From contig NZ_JALKCG010000001.1 in assembly GCF_023016525.1 (NCBI RefSeq), positions 124,001 to 188,000 of the forward strand: 64,000 nt of DNA. Reading direction: 5' to 3'. The stretch comes from Ancylobacter koreensis. Lineage in GTDB: Bacteria > Pseudomonadota > Alphaproteobacteria > Rhizobiales > Xanthobacteraceae. Made by a program: the position numbers and the translations under genes. Positions 17,706 to 27,811 of the stretch are shown one piece after another (position 1 is the stretch's first letter; every line of letters begins with the position of its first letter). The notes under the pieces were generated by a model that had not been told where the DNA came from, made no database searches, and saw only the letters and a program-made list of their open reading frames with translations.

Positions 17706-20700
17706 CTATTCGGCGGCCATGGGGGGTCGCGGACCGGACGCCAGGCCGGGATGCGGCATGGCGTGCACGGTGGGCAGCACCGCCGGGGTGGCGTTCTCGT
17801 CCGGCTCGTCGCGCGCGCCGATGAAGCGGCCGAACAGCCGGGCCATCAGCCGGCCGAGATCGTCCATCAGCGTGAACACCGCCGGCACGAACACCAGTGA
17901 CAGCACGGTCGAGGCGATCAGCCCGCCGATCACCGCGATGGCCATGGGCGAGCGGAAATCGCCGCCCTCGCCGAAGCCGGCGGCCGAGGGCATCATGCCC
18001 GCCGCCATGGCGATGGTGGTCATCACGATGGGCTGGGCACGCTTGCGGCCCGCCTCGATCAGCGCCGTGGTGCGGTCGACGCCGGCATGCACCGCCTCGA
18101 TGGCGAAGTCGACCAGCAGGATGGCGTTTTTCGTCACGATGCCCATGAGCATGAGGAAGCCGATCACCACCGGCAGCGTCATCGCGTTGTTGGTGAGCAG
18201 CAGCGCGATGAAGGCGCCGCCCACCGAGAGCGGCAGGGCGATGAGGATGGTGATCGGCTGCAGCACATTGGCGAACAGCAGCACCAGCACCGCCAGCACC
18301 ATCATCACGCCGGCGCCCATGGCGGTGGCGAAGCCGCCGAACACCTCGCCCATGATTTCCGCGTCGCCGGCCTCCTTCAGCACGACGCTGGCCGGCAGGT
18401 TCTTGGCCACCGGGAGCGCGTAAACCTCGGCCAGCGCTTCGCCGAGCTGGGTATTGCCGGCTAGGTCCGCCTCGATCGCCACACGCCGCGCGCGATCGTA
18501 GCGGTTGAGGCTGGAGGGGCCGGTGCCGAAGGAAAGATCGGCGACCGCCGAGAGCGGCACGGAGGCGCCGGAGGCGGTGCGCACCTTCAGCGTCTCGAAG
18601 GTGGAGAGGTCGCCGCGTGCCTCCTCGTCGAGCTGCACGCGGATCGGCACCTGCCGATCGCCGGCGGAGAATTTGGCGAGGTTCTGCGACACGTCGCCGA
18701 GCGTGGCGATACGCACGGTCTGGGCGATATCCGCCACCGAGACGCCGAGTTCGGCCGCTTCGCCGAGCTTGGGCACCACGCGCAGCTCCGGCCGCTCCAG
18801 CGCCGCCGAGGTCTGCACATTGGACAGGCCCTTCACCTTGGCGCGAATCTCGCGCTCCAGCTCCAGCGCCTTGGCCTCCACCTCGGCGCCATCCGAGCCG
18901 GAGAGGATGATGGTGAATTCGCGCCCGCCCGGGCCGGCGCCGCCCGAGGCGCCGAAATTGAAGCGCAGGTCCGGAATGCGGGCGATCTCCGTGCGCATCC
19001 GCATCTCGAACTCTTTCTGCGTCTCCTTGCGCTCGCCGCGCGGCACGAGATTGACGATGATGGTCGCCTTGCGCACCTCGCCGCCGCCACTGGCCGGCCC
19101 CTCGGTTGAGCCGGAACCGGCGGTGGCGAACACGCTGGCGACGTCGGGCTGCGCCTTCATCGTGTCGGTCACCTCGTCGACCACGCGCCGCGTGGCTTCC
19201 AGCGTGGCTCCCGGCGGCAGCTCCAGCGCCAGCACCGAGCGCGACACGTCGGAATTGGGGATGAAGCCGGAGGGCAGCAGGGTGGAGAGCCACATCGAGC
19301 CGATGAACAGCAGGATGCCCACCGTCACCGTGAGGAAGCGGTGGCGGATCGAACGGTGCAGCAGCCCGACATAGGCACGCATCAGCCAGCCATCGGGCTT
19401 TTCCCGATGACCGAGGTCGCGCATGAAATAGGCCGCCAGCATAGGCGTGAGCAGGCGCGCCACCAGCAGCGAGAACAGCACCGCCACCGCGACGGTGATG
19501 CCGAACTGGCGGAAATACTGGCCGGCGATGCCGCCCATGAAGCTCACCGGCAGGAACACCGCGACGATGGTGAGCGTGGTCGCCACCACGGCGAGGCCGA
19601 TCTCGTCGGCGGCGTCGATGGCTGCCCGATAGGCCGACTTGCCCATGCGCATGTGGCGCACGATGTTCTCGATCTCGACGATGGCGTCGTCGACGAGAAT
19701 GCCGGTCACCAGCGTGACGGCAAGCAGGCTCACCCCGTTCAGCGAGAAGCCGAGCAGGTCCATCACCCAGAAAGTGGGCAGGATGGACAGTGGAATGGCG
19801 GTCGCGGTGATGATGGTGGCGCGCCAGTCGCGCAGGAACAGCATCACCACGATCACCGCCAGCACCGCGCCCTCGATGAGCGTGTGCATGGCTGACTGGT
19901 AGTCGGCCTGCGTATACTTCACCGTGGAATCGATGAGCGTGATCGCCACATCGGGATGGCGCTTCTCCAGGTCGCGCAGCGCTGCGTCGGTGCTTTCAGC
20001 CACCACCACGTCGGAAAAGCCCTTGGCCCGGTAGACGCCGAAGGCGACCACCGGCTTGCCGTCAAGGCGGGCGAAGATACGCGGCTCGGCCGCCCCGTCG
20101 CTCACCGAGCCGAGATCGGCGAGACGGACATAGCGCGAGGCGCCTCCCCCACTCGCGGGCAGGGCGATGCGGGTCTCCGCGAGGTCGGCCACCGTGGTGG
20201 CACCGCCCAGCGTGCGCACGGACTGCTCCTGCGTGCCGATCTCGCCGCGCCCGCCGGCGAGGTCCACATTGGTGGCGGCGAGCTGGCGGTTCACATCCGC
20301 CGCCGTCACGCCGAGCGCGGCGAGCTTGTCGGGGTCGAGCGAGATGCGGATCTCGCGGTCGACGCCGCCCTCGCGCTTCACCTGCGCGACGCCGCGCACG
20401 CCCTGCAGCGCGCGCACCAGCGTGTCGTCGACGAACCACGAGAGTTCCTCCGGCGTCATAGCCGGGGCGGAGGCGGCATAGGTGACGATCGCCATGCCCT
20501 CGACATCGACGCGCTGGACCAGCGGCTCCTCGATATCCTGCGGCAAATCGGTGCGCACCTTGGTCACCGCGTCGCGCACATCGTTCACGGCCCGGTCGAC
20601 CTGCGTTTCGAGCTGGAACTCGACGACGGTGAGCGAGGTGCCCTCGGTGATGGTGGAGGAGATGTGCTTCACCCCCTGCACGCCGGCGATCGAGGTCTCG

Positions 20701-20906
20701 ACCACCTTCGTCACCTGCGTTTCGAGCTCGCTCGGCGCGGCGCCGGGCTGGGTGATGGTGACAGAGACGATGGGCACGTCGATGTTCGGCATGCGCGTGA
20801 TCGGCAGCCGGTCGAAGGTGTAAAGGCCGATCGCGGTCAGCACCACGAACAGCACGATGGACGGAACCGGCTTGCGGATCGCCCAGGCGGAGATGTTGAG
20901 AGCCAT
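17706..20906 (-). CDS. RND multidrug efflux permease (HAE1/AcrB-like)
   Basis: Inner-membrane proton-driven pump of 1066 residues, full length for the family. The N-terminus has [20 protein letters not shown], porter-domain [13 protein letters not shown], and the helix-4 proton-relay stretch [18 protein letters not shown]. The second half has [14 protein letters not shown] and [16 protein letters not shown]. Its ATG overlaps the last base of the adaptor stop (20906). It belongs to a tetR-adaptor-pump operon. No outer-membrane channel gene follows, so a TolC-like partner must be encoded elsewhere. Substrates are unknown. Confidence 0.94.
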   Translation of the reverse strand: MALNISAWAIRKPVPSIVLFVVLTAIGLYTFDRLPITRMPNIDVPIVSVTITQPGAAPSELETQVTKVVETSIAGVQGVKHISSTITEGTSLTVVEFQLETQVDRAVNDVRDAVTKVRTDLPQDIEEPLVQRVDVEGMAIVTYAASAPAMTPEELSWFVDDTLVRALQGVRGVAQVKREGGVDREIRISLDPDKLAALGVTAADVNRQLAATNVDLAGGRGEIGTQEQSVRTLGGATTVADLAETRIALPASGGGASRYVRLADLGSVSDGAAEPRIFARLDGKPVVAFGVYRAKGFSDVVVAESTDAALRDLEKRHPDVAITLIDSTVKYTQADYQSAMHTLIEGAVLAVIVVMLFLRDWRATIITATAIPLSILPTFWVMDLLGFSLNGVSLLAVTLVTGILVDDAIVEIENIVRHMRMGKSAYRAAIDAADEIGLAVVATTLTIVAVFLPVSFMGGIAGQYFRQFGITVAVAVLFSLLVARLLTPMLAAYFMRDLGHREKPDGWLMRAYVGLLHRSIRHRFLTVTVGILLFIGSMWLSTLLPSGFIPNSDVSRSVLALELPPGATLEATRRVVDEVTDTMKAQPDVASVFATAGSGSTEGPASGGGEVRKATIIVNLVPRGERKETQKEFEMRMRTEIARIPDLRFNFGASGGAGPGGREFTIILSGSDGAEVEAKALELEREIRAKVKGLSNVQTSAALERPELRVVPKLGEAAELGVSVADIAQTVRIATLGDVSQNLAKFSAGDRQVPIRVQLDEEARGDLSTFETLKVRTASGASVPLSAVADLSFGTGPSSLNRYDRARRVAIEADLAGNTQLGEALAEVYALPVAKNLPASVVLKEAGDAEIMGEVFGGFATAMGAGVMMVLAVLVLLFANVLQPITILIALPLSVGGAFIALLLTNNAMTLPVVIGFLMLMGIVTKNAILLVDFAIEAVHAGVDRTTALIEAGRKRAQPIVMTTIAMAAGMMPSAAGFGEGGDFRSPMAIAVIGGLIASTVLSLVFVPAVFTLMDDLGRLMARLFGRFIGARDEPDENATPAVLPTVHAMPHPGLASGPRPPMAAE

Positions 20907-22222
20907 TATGCGCCGCTCCCCGTCGCGGGCGCGAGCGGCACCGGCGTCACCCGGTCGCCGTCGCGCAGGAAGCCGCCGGCGCGGGCGACCACGCTGTCGC
21001 CCTCGCCGATGCCCTGCAGTATCTCGATGAAGCCCTCGCCCTTGAGGCCGATCTTCACCGCGCGGCGCTGCACGGTCTCATCCGTCACGACAAGCACGAA
21101 GGTGCCCTCGGAGCTGAACTGCACCGCCGACTGCGGCAGCGCGATGCCCTCGTGGCGGGCAATCTCGATGACGCCGCGGCCATAGGCGCCCGGCCGCAGC
21201 CGCTCGTCCTCCGGCAGCGCCACGGCGACGCGGGCGAGCCGGGTCGCCGAATCCACCTTGGCGCCGACGAGGCGCACCGAGCCGGCGAGCGGAGCGTCGA
21301 AGCCCGCCGGCGTCACCGCCACCGGCAGGCCGGGCGTGACGCGCGGCAGCGCGGATTCCGGCACTTCGGCATCGAGGTCGATGGCGCCGTCCTTCACGAT
21401 TCGGAACAGCGGCTCGGCGTGCGAGGAGAGCACGATGGCGCCGAGGCGCGCCGAACGCGCCGAGACGATGCCCGCTTCCGGCGCCTTGATATCGGTACGC
21501 GCCAGCCGCACCTCGATCTCGTCGCGATTGGCCTTGATCTGCGCGGCTTCCGCTTCGGCGGCGGTCACCATCTCCTCGGCGGCCGTCACCTGCGCCGCCG
21601 CCACCTTCACGGCGCGCTCGCGCTGGTCGAGCACCTCCTGCGAGGTGGCGCCGGTCTTGATGAGGGTACGCGCGCGCTCCACCGCCGCCTCGGCCTCGGT
21701 GCGCTGCGCCAGCATCTGCTGGAGCTGCGCCTTCTGCTGGGCGATGGCGGCCTGCGCCTTGGCGGCATTGGCGGTGTTCTGGGCGATCAGCGTCTCCAGC
21801 GTGTCGCGGGAGAGGCGCGCGAGCACCTGGCCCTTCTCCACCCGGTCGCCCTCCTCGACGAGGATGTCGACGATGCGGTAGCCGTCGATCTCCGGCCCGA
21901 CCATGATCTCCTCGCGCGCCACCAGCGTGCCGGTGACGGGCAGCGTCTCGATCACCTCGCGCCGGCCGGCCGGCACCACGGAGATGGTGATGCCCTTCAC
22001 CGCGTTGGGCGCGGGCGCGGCGACCTCGGCCTGCGCCGGCTCGGGGCTCAGCACGCCCGCGATGCGGTCGCGGAAGGCATAGCCGGCGACGCCGACCACG
22101 ATGACGGTCATGCCGAGCGCCAGCGCGACGCGGCCCCGGAACGAGGGCGAGCGGCGCGGGCCGGGCTCGGGAATCTCGGAAGAAGGGGTGCCGGAAACGG
22201 GAGTACCGGAAACGGGATTCAT
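20906..22222 (-). CDS. RND efflux periplasmic adaptor subunit
   Basis: Membrane-fusion protein of 438 residues that links the pump to an outer-membrane channel. It has a Pro/Ser-rich cytoplasmic start, one membrane anchor (about 30-52), and the lipoyl half-motifs EIMVGPEIDGYRIVDILVEEGDRVEKGQVLARL and TDIKAPEAGIVSARSARLGAIVL. A long alpha-hairpin (about 135-225; many Ala, Gln, Glu) and a beta-barrel follow. There is no lipobox cysteine, so it is anchored by its helix. Its start overlaps the tetR stop by 4 bases (ATGA) and its end overlaps the pump start, so translation of all three is coupled. Confidence 0.92.
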   Translation of the reverse strand: MNPVSGTPVSGTPSSEIPEPGPRRSPSFRGRVALALGMTVIVVGVAGYAFRDRIAGVLSPEPAQAEVAAPAPNAVKGITISVVPAGRREVIETLPVTGTLVAREEIMVGPEIDGYRIVDILVEEGDRVEKGQVLARLSRDTLETLIAQNTANAAKAQAAIAQQKAQLQQMLAQRTEAEAAVERARTLIKTGATSQEVLDQRERAVKVAAAQVTAAEEMVTAAEAEAAQIKANRDEIEVRLARTDIKAPEAGIVSARSARLGAIVLSSHAEPLFRIVKDGAIDLDAEVPESALPRVTPGLPVAVTPAGFDAPLAGSVRLVGAKVDSATRLARVAVALPEDERLRPGAYGRGVIEIARHEGIALPQSAVQFSSEGTFVLVVTDETVQRRAVKIGLKGEGFIEILQGIGEGDSVVARAGGFLRDGDRVTPVPLAPATGSGA

Positions 22223-22953
22223 GGCGTGATGTCCGAGATCGATGCAGACGCGGCAGGCGACGGAGCAGGTGAAGCGGTCGGCGCAGGGGCCGGCGCAAGC
22301 ATGCGCCCGATCAGACCGGCGAGCGCCGGCATCATCCGCTCAAGCGGCAGGTCGGGCTCGAAGCTGTTGCGCAGCACCAGCCCGTCGCCGATGGCGTTGA
22401 TCAGCAGCATGGCGGCGTCGGGGTCGATGGCGGCGTCGATCTCGCCACGCGCCTGCGCGGCGACGAAGAGCTTGCGGATAGCCGCGTTCATCTCGTCCTC
22501 GACGGCGTCGAAGGTCGGCTTCAGCGCCGGGTTGCGCGCCGCCTCGGCATAGATCTCCGGGCCAAGCGCGAGGCACACCATCGGCGTCTCGCCGGAAAAC
22601 AGCGCCTGCCCCATGCGGGCGAGGCCCTCCACGAAGGTCGGCGCGTTTTCCAGAAGCTCGAGGCAGCTCACCCGCACCGCGCGCTCCTCGTCCACGATGG
22701 CGACGATGATCGCCTCCTTGGAGGGAAAGTAGCGGTAGAGCGCGCCCGGGCTCATGCCGGCCTCAGCGCAGATCTCATGCATGGAAGAACCGTGGAAGCC
22801 GGAGCGGGTGAAGCAGACGACGGCGGCATCGAGCACGCGGCGGCGCGGATCGGGCCGGGCGACGCCGGGCGCGGACGTGCCGGCGGCGGCGCGCGCGCGG
22901 CCACTCTCCTTCTTCGGCGCGGCGGCGCGGGGACGCTTGGCGGTGGCGGTCAT
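22219..22953 (-). CDS. TetR/AcrR-family repressor of the RND operon
   Basis: A 244-residue regulator with an Ala/Lys/Arg-rich N-terminal extension (1-40), TetR helix-turn-helix (about 41-90: SSMHEICAEAGMSPGALYRYFPSKEAI), a ligand domain and a Pro/Ala/Ser-rich tail. The ATG at 22953 is chosen because the operator pair and promoter lie just upstream; a start 54 bases further up would place the operator inside the gene. It is first gene of an operon with the adaptor and pump. Autoregulation through the palindromes at 22969 and 23016 is very likely. The inducer is unknown. Confidence 0.9.
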   Translation of the reverse strand: MTATAKRPRAAAPKKESGRARAAAGTSAPGVARPDPRRRVLDAAVVCFTRSGFHGSSMHEICAEAGMSPGALYRYFPSKEAIIVAIVDEERAVRVSCLELLENAPTFVEGLARMGQALFSGETPMVCLALGPEIYAEAARNPALKPTFDAVEDEMNAAIRKLFVAAQARGEIDAAIDPDAAMLLINAIGDGLVLRNSFEPDLPLERMMPALAGLIGRMLAPAPAPTASPAPSPAASASISDITP

Positions 22954-22968
22954 GCACAATCCCGAATG

Positions 22969-22984
22969 GAGCGAACGTTCGTTC
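22969..22984. promoter_or_regulatory. TetR operator, proximal copy
   Basis: GAGCGAACGTTCGTTC, a 16-base palindrome with one mismatched pair, ends 16 bases before the tetR ATG. It differs by one base from the perfect copy at 23016-23031. It lies between the -10 element and the start codon. Confidence 0.8.
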
Positions 22985-22986
22985 GC

Positions 22987-23015
22987 ATTTACGCCGGCAC
23001 CCTGCAACGAGTCAA
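22987..23015 (-). promoter_or_regulatory. Sigma-70 promoter of the tetR-RND operon
   Basis: On the minus strand TTGACT (23010-23015) is followed after 17 bases by GTAAAT (22987-22992). The two operator palindromes abut both ends of this promoter, so a bound repressor would block it. The 311-base gap to rppH (22954-23264) holds this promoter and its operators near tetR; I see nothing else in the remaining 230 bases. Confidence 0.7.
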
Positions 23016-23031
23016 GAACGAACGTTCGTTC
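23016..23031. promoter_or_regulatory. TetR operator, distal copy (perfect palindrome)
   Basis: GAACGAACGTTCGTTC is a perfect 16-base palindrome immediately upstream of the -35 element. Its centre is 47 bases from that of the proximal copy, about 4.5 helical turns, which would put two dimers on nearly opposite faces. Confidence 0.85.
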
Positions 23032-23264
23032 GCATAATTCTCACCCGTCCGCGCGGCGTTCTCGCCACCCTTTCGAAGCGCAGGTTCCCCGCACGCTGTG
23101 GCGCGAAGGTGGCTGGCGCATGTCCTCCTTCGAGGGATATGTGCCGGGCTGTTACCGCGCACGTCTTCGCAGGAGGGATCGCGCCCACCATAGACGGGGA
23201 GGCCGAAGCCGGGACGCCGGATTGGGATTATGATTAAGGCGCCGACAGGCGAGGCGCCGCCCGC

Positions 23265-23780
23265 CTAGACCGCCTTCGCGACGACAAGGGGCAGGAACTC
23301 CGCCACCACGCGGTCATAGACCGGGCGCTTGAAGGGGATGATCAGCGCCGGCGTGTTCTCCAGCCGCTCCCAGCGCCAGCCGGTGAATTCCGGCTTGTGA
23401 TGGCCGCCGCCGGGGCGCAGCACGTCGATCTCGGCGTCCTCGCCGGTGAAGCGCAGCGCCACCCATTTCTGCTTCTGGCCGCGATAGCGGCCCTTCCACG
23501 CCTCGCGGGCGATCGGCTCGGGCAGGTCATAGGCGAACCAGTCGGAGGCCACCGCCAGCGGCTCCACGGACGACACGTTGGTCTCCTCGTGGAGCTCGCG
23601 CAGCGCCGCCTCCTCCGGGCTCTCGCCCTCGTCGATGCCGCCCTGCGGCATCTGCCAGGAATGATGCGCGTCGACATGCTCCGGCCCGCCGGTGCGCTGG
23701 CCGATGAAGACGAGCCCGTCGCGGTTGACGAGCACCACCCCGACGCAGGGGCGGTAGGGAAGCTGGTCGAAGGGGATCAT
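23265..23780 (-). CDS. rppH: RNA pyrophosphohydrolase RppH
   Basis: Nudix hydrolase of 171 residues that removes pyrophosphate from 5'-triphosphate RNA (or splits dinucleoside polyphosphates), the first step of 5'-end-dependent mRNA decay. The Nudix box is intact: [23 protein letters not shown], with the catalytic REXXEE. Family-specific parts are [29 protein letters not shown] and [15 protein letters not shown]. The ATG at 23780 is used; a TTG 18 bases upstream is possible. The neighbourhood with ctpA and murein hydrolase activator genes is typical for Hyphomicrobiales. Confidence 0.93.
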   Translation of the reverse strand: MIPFDQLPYRPCVGVVLVNRDGLVFIGQRTGGPEHVDAHHSWQMPQGGIDEGESPEEAALRELHEETNVSSVEPLAVASDWFAYDLPEPIAREAWKGRYRGQKQKWVALRFTGEDAEIDVLRPGGGHHKPEFTGWRWERLENTPALIIPFKRPVYDRVVAEFLPLVVAKAV

Positions 23781-23926
23781 GGGGAAGACCGGCGACAAAA
23801 GCGGAAGGAACGGAGCGGAAGGGACGGCGACGGCGACACGCCGCGCGGGCGCTTGCCGCGATCATGATAGGCGAAGATGACGGATGCGCGTAGCTGCCGC
23901 GCGCATTCCCGGCTGCTGGAAAAGGC

Positions 23927-24394
23927 TCAGCGGGCCAGCGGCACGGGCTCGCTCCCGGAAAGGGAGGTGGCGTCCGCCGTATCGAGCTCGTCCGGCCCGC
24001 CGACGATCTCGCGGCGTCCGGTCGCCCCGTCGAAGACGGCGATCCCGTCGCGGCCTTCCCCCCCAAAGCCGGGACGCAGCATCGGCGCATCCGCCGCCAC
24101 GCCGATGGCCAGAAGATTGCCGTCGTCGGCGCCGAAAAGCTGCTCGGCCACCGGCGGCGCGTCGACCGGGCGGAACGCGTAGGCGCCGACCCCGACGCCG
24201 ACGATGGCAAGCGCCGCAACGGCTACGATGCCCACTGCCGCGTAGTGCCGCGCGCTGTCCTTGCCGTCATCATGGCCGGGAAGCGCCGGACTGGCAGCCA
24301 TCGTCCGGACCGATCCCGTGGGGGACGCCTTCGGACGGGAAGCCGGCCGGGAGACCGAGGGGGATGCGGCGCGAGGCGAGGTCGAGCGATTCAT
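23927..24394 (-). CDS. Small single-pass membrane protein of unknown function
   Basis: A 155-residue protein I do not recognise. It has a Ser/Pro/Arg-rich cytoplasmic start (1-50), one hydrophobic segment (about 52-72, YAAVGIVAVAALAIVGVGVGAYAF) and an acidic periplasmic part of about 80 residues with DGIAVFDGATGRREIVGGPDELDT. AAAGG lies 5 bases before the ATG at 24394. It sits between rppH and ctpA, after the ctpA terminator, so it has its own promoter or none. Codon use looks native, but the call depends on an open frame and composition only. Confidence 0.6.
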   Translation of the reverse strand: MNRSTSPRAASPSVSRPASRPKASPTGSVRTMAASPALPGHDDGKDSARHYAAVGIVAVAALAIVGVGVGAYAFRPVDAPPVAEQLFGADDGNLLAIGVAADAPMLRPGFGGEGRDGIAVFDGATGRREIVGGPDELDTADATSLSGSEPVPLAR

Positions 24395-24483
24395 GAATGC
24401 CTTTCTCGTCGCCGACCAAGGCGGCATCGGGGCAGAATCGCGCGAATGCCGCGGCAGCGTCGAAAACAGACCCGTTCTCACGC

Positions 24484-24518
24484 AAAAACAAACCCCGCCC
24501 TCGTGAAAGAGCGGGGTT
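24484..24518 (-). terminator. Rho-independent terminator of the murein-activator/ctpA operon
   Basis: On the minus strand an 8-bp stem (AACCCCGC at 24491-24498 with GCGGGGTT at 24511-24518) is followed by TTTGTTTTTG. It lies 40 bases beyond the ctpA stop and ends that transcript. Confidence 0.8.
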
Positions 24519-24557
24519 CGTTGCGTCGACATCGCCCGGCCGAAGCCGGTGGGAACA

Positions 24558-25907
24558 TCAGTTCGGCACGGCCGCCTTCGGATCGGCGGGATAGGCGGCG
24601 TTCTTCTGCACGCCCTGGATCAGGTCGATGGCCAGCTTGAGCTGGGTGTCGTCCTTCGGATCCGGCGGCACATAGGCGGGCGAACCGGTCTGCTCGTCCT
24701 CGCCGTTCTTCAGGTGTCCCTTGAGCGAGGCCTCGCCGCGCGTCGTCTCGACGCCCGCCGCCTCGGCCTTCTCCTTCACATCCTGCGGCACGTCCTGCAC
24801 CAACTCGATGTCGGGCTCGATGCCCTTGGCCTGGATGGAGCGGCCCGACGGCGTGTAGTAGCGCGCCGTGGTCAGTTTGATCGCCGCGTTACCGGAGACC
24901 GGGATCACGGTCTGCACCGAGCCCTTGCCGAAGGAGAGCGAGCCCAGGATGGTGGCGCGCTTGTGGTCCTGCAGCGCGCCGGCGACGATCTCGGAAGCCG
25001 AGGCCGAGCCGCCGTTCACCAGCACGATCACCGGCTTGCCCTTGGCGAGGTCGCCGGGGCGCGCATTGCGGCGCTCGGTTTCCTCGGCGTTGCGCCCGCG
25101 CGTCGAGACGATCTCGCCGCGGTCGAGGAAGGCATCGGAGACGTCGATCGCCTGATCGAGCAGGCCGCCCGGATTGTTGCGCAGGTCGACGATGAAGCCC
25201 TTGAGCTTGTCCTCGCCGATCTGCTTGGTCAGGTCGGCGATGGCCTTCTTCAGGTTGTCGCCGGTCTGCTCGCTGAACGAGGTGATGCGGATATAGCCGA
25301 TGTCGTCCGCCTCGACGCGCGAGCGCACCGACTTGATGTTGATGATGTCGCGCGTGAGCGTGAGTTCGAGCGGCTTGTCCTGGCCCTTGCGGATGATGGT
25401 CAGCTTGATCGGGGTGGCCACCGCGCCGCGCATCTTGTCGACGGCCTGGTTCAGGGTCAGGCCCTTCACTTCCTCGCCGTCGAGCTTGGCGATGAGGTCG
25501 CCCGCCTGCACGCCCGCCTTGGCGGCCGGGGTGTCGTCGATCGGGGCGACGACCTTCACGAGGCCGTCTTCCATCGTCACCTCGATGCCGAGGCCGCCGA
25601 ACTGGCCGCGCGTCTGCACCTGCATGTCGCGGAAGTCCTTCGCGTCCATGTAGGTCGAGTGCGGGTCGAGCGAGGAGAGCATGCCGTTGATGGCCGCCTC
25701 GACCAGCTTGGCGTCGTCCGGCTTCTCGACATAGTCGGCGCGCACGCGCTCGAAAACGTCGCCGAACAGGTTCAGCTGACGATACGTATCCGAGGCGGCC
25801 GCAACCGCCTGGCTGGGCTGAAGCAGCAGCCGCGGCTGGGTGGCGCCGACCGCGATCAGGGCGCCGGCCGCCGCACCGAAAAGAAATACTGACGTCCTAC
25901 GCATCAT
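24558..25907 (-). CDS. ctpA: Carboxyl-terminal processing peptidase (S41)
   Basis: Periplasmic serine protease of 449 residues. It has an N-terminal signal/anchor (to about 28), a helical cap, a PDZ domain (about 80-165, GLGIEVTMEDGLVKVVAPIDDTPAAKAGVQAGD) and a protease core. The Ser/Lys dyad is visible in NGGSASASEIVAGALQDHK (nucleophile in GSASA) and LSFGKGSVQT (base Lys). The C-terminal tail is charged. The ATG at 25907 overlaps the stop of the EnvC-like gene (ATGA), so the two are translationally coupled, a conserved pairing of activator and processing protease in cell-wall turnover. The substrate is not known. Confidence 0.94.
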   Translation of the reverse strand: MMRRTSVFLFGAAAGALIAVGATQPRLLLQPSQAVAAASDTYRQLNLFGDVFERVRADYVEKPDDAKLVEAAINGMLSSLDPHSTYMDAKDFRDMQVQTRGQFGGLGIEVTMEDGLVKVVAPIDDTPAAKAGVQAGDLIAKLDGEEVKGLTLNQAVDKMRGAVATPIKLTIIRKGQDKPLELTLTRDIINIKSVRSRVEADDIGYIRITSFSEQTGDNLKKAIADLTKQIGEDKLKGFIVDLRNNPGGLLDQAIDVSDAFLDRGEIVSTRGRNAEETERRNARPGDLAKGKPVIVLVNGGSASASEIVAGALQDHKRATILGSLSFGKGSVQTVIPVSGNAAIKLTTARYYTPSGRSIQAKGIEPDIELVQDVPQDVKEKAEAAGVETTRGEASLKGHLKNGEDEQTGSPAYVPPDPKDDTQLKLAIDLIQGVQKNAAYPADPKAAVPN

Positions 25908-27238
25908 CCGCGTACCTTCTCGCTTTCGCTCGTCGCCCACCATGGCGCTGGATCGATCGAGTTTCCATCCTTGCGGAACTCGACGTAAAGAATGGGTTGG
26001 GCAGTTCCAAGGCTGGCCGACGAAACAAGCTGCGGTCCGCGCCCCATGACCGCCACCGGCTCGCCCGACAGCACGAACTGACCCAGTTCGACCGTTATCT
26101 TATCCATACCCGCCAGCAGAATATGGTATCCGCCGCCGGCATTGATGATCAATAGTTGTCCATAGGAGCGGAACGGGCCGGCATAGACCACCCAGCCATC
26201 GCTCGGCGAGGCCACCTGCGCCTCCATCCGCGTGGCGAAGGACACGCCCTTTTCCTGCCCGCCATAGCCGTCCTCGGTACCGAACGCCTTCAGCACCGCG
26301 CCGCCGACGGGCAGCGGAAGCACCCCTTTCGCCTCCTCGAACGGCATGCCCGGCGAGAGCCGGCCGGGGTTCTGCAGGGCCGCCAGTTTGGCAGCGGAGC
26401 CTTGATCGGCCGGCATTTTCGCGGCTTCCTGCGCCGCCTTGCGGGTGGCCTCGATCTCGGTCTCCATGCGCTGCATCAGCTCGCGCACATTGCCCGCCTC
26501 GGCGGCCAGCGCGGCGGCGCGGGTCTTCTCGCCGGCGAGCGCCGCCTCGCCCTGGTCGAGCGACTTCTTCTTCTCCTCGACGAGGGCCGTGGTGCGCCGG
26601 CGCTCGTCGGCGAGGGAGACCTTCAAATCTGCGAGAGCGTCGCGTTCGCGGGCGGTTTCCTGCCGCACGCGCTCCTGCGCGGCGAGCTCGCTGGCCAGAA
26701 GATCGGTTTCCGCCTTCAGTTCCGGCAGCACCGCGCCGAGCAGCATGGCCGAGCGCACCGATTGCAGCGCGTCGTCCGGGCGCACCATCAGCGCCGGCGG
26801 CGGGCGGCGGCCGAGCCGCACCAGACCGCCCAGCACCTCGGCCAGCACCTTGCGGCGGGACTCCAGCGAGTCGCGGATATCCGCCTCCTCGCGGCCGAGC
26901 TGCAGCAGGCGCTGCTCGCTGGCGTCGAGCTTGCCCTCCGTCTCGCGCACGCGGATGGCGGTCTCCAGCAGAGCGGCGTTGAGCTTGGCGCGGTCGCCCT
27001 TCAGGCCTTCGATCTCGCGCACCAGCTGCTGCTGGGCGGCGGTGGAATCGCGCAGCTCCGCGTCGATGCGCTCGATGCGCTGCTTCTGGGTGGCGCGGTC
27101 ATTGCCCGCCGGCGCGGGCGCGTTCTGCGCCAGCGCTGTCCCTCCGGCCAGCGCGGCCGCGAGCGCGAAGACGCCAAGGCGAAGCATCCCGCGGACGGCC
27201 GGGCGGTGGACGGGCGATGAGGGGCTTCGGCGGGGCAT
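25904..27238 (-). CDS. Murein hydrolase activator, EnvC-like (coiled coil plus M23/LytM)
   Basis: Periplasmic protein of 444 residues. It has a signal peptide (ending near GGTALAQ), long coiled coils (about 45-150 and 165-270, rich in Glu, Arg, Ala, Leu) and a C-terminal LytM domain (about 320-435). The LytM domain keeps the fold but shows a degenerate metal site: no HxH pair is evident in QLLIINAGGGYHILLAGMDKI, as expected of EnvC-type activators that switch on AmiA/AmiC amidases rather than cutting murein. The start is uncertain (ATG at 27238 or GTG at 27244). It is the first gene of the operon with ctpA. Confidence 0.87.
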   Translation of the reverse strand: MPRRSPSSPVHRPAVRGMLRLGVFALAAALAGGTALAQNAPAPAGNDRATQKQRIERIDAELRDSTAAQQQLVREIEGLKGDRAKLNAALLETAIRVRETEGKLDASEQRLLQLGREEADIRDSLESRRKVLAEVLGGLVRLGRRPPPALMVRPDDALQSVRSAMLLGAVLPELKAETDLLASELAAQERVRQETARERDALADLKVSLADERRRTTALVEEKKKSLDQGEAALAGEKTRAAALAAEAGNVRELMQRMETEIEATRKAAQEAAKMPADQGSAAKLAALQNPGRLSPGMPFEEAKGVLPLPVGGAVLKAFGTEDGYGGQEKGVSFATRMEAQVASPSDGWVVYAGPFRSYGQLLIINAGGGYHILLAGMDKITVELGQFVLSGEPVAVMGRGPQLVSSASLGTAQPILYVEFRKDGNSIDPAPWWATSESEKVRG

Positions 27239-27320
27239 CGGCACAGGAGATGGGGAACGGGGTTAAGCTTGCGTTAGCGTCGCGCGGCGGCATCTCTCGG
27301 GCAACGCGCCTGCCCCCCCC

Positions 27321-27803
27321 TCACGCCTTGTGATAGGGGTGGCCGGCGAGGATGGTCGTTACGCGGTAGACCTGCTCGGCCATCATGACGCGGACGAGCT
27401 GATGGGGAAAGGTCGCCCGCCCGAAGGCAAGCAGGCGGTCGGCCCGGCCGCGCGCGGCGTCGCTCAGCCCGTCGGCGCCGCCGATCAGGAAGCTCAGCGC
27501 CCGCACCCCGCGGTCGCGCAGCGCGGCGATCTCGGCGGCGAGTTCCTCGCTCGACATTTCCCGCCCGCGCGGGTCGAGCGCGATCACCGCCCCCGCCTCG
27601 GGCAGCGCGCCGATCAGCCCGCCGCCTTCCTCGCTCATGCGGTCTTCCGGCCGGCGCGCGGCGCTTTCGGAAATCTCGATCACGTCGGGGCCGGAGAGGC
27701 CGAGGGCCCGCCCTCCCTTGCCCGCGCGGTCGAGATAGCGCGCGCAAAGCTCCCGCTCGGGCCCGGCCTTCAGCCGGCCCACGGCAGCGATCACCAGCCT
27801 CAA
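27321..27803 (-). CDS. rlmH: 23S rRNA pseudouridine-1915 N3-methyltransferase RlmH
   Basis: SPOUT methyltransferase of 160 residues that methylates pseudouridine 1915 in helix 69 of 23S rRNA on assembled ribosomes. The SAM-binding knot is visible in [30 protein letters not shown] and [26 protein letters not shown], the last a near-invariant C-terminus. The start is TTG at 27803: AGGAG lies 5 bases upstream, there is no ATG in range, and the length then matches the family. It follows rsfS with 8 bases between stop and start. Confidence 0.93.
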   Translation of the reverse strand: MRLVIAAVGRLKAGPERELCARYLDRAGKGGRALGLSGPDVIEISESAARRPEDRMSEEGGGLIGALPEAGAVIALDPRGREMSSEELAAEIAALRDRGVRALSFLIGGADGLSDAARGRADRLLAFGRATFPHQLVRVMMAEQVYRVTTILAGHPYHKA

Positions 27804-27811
27804 GGCGGCTC

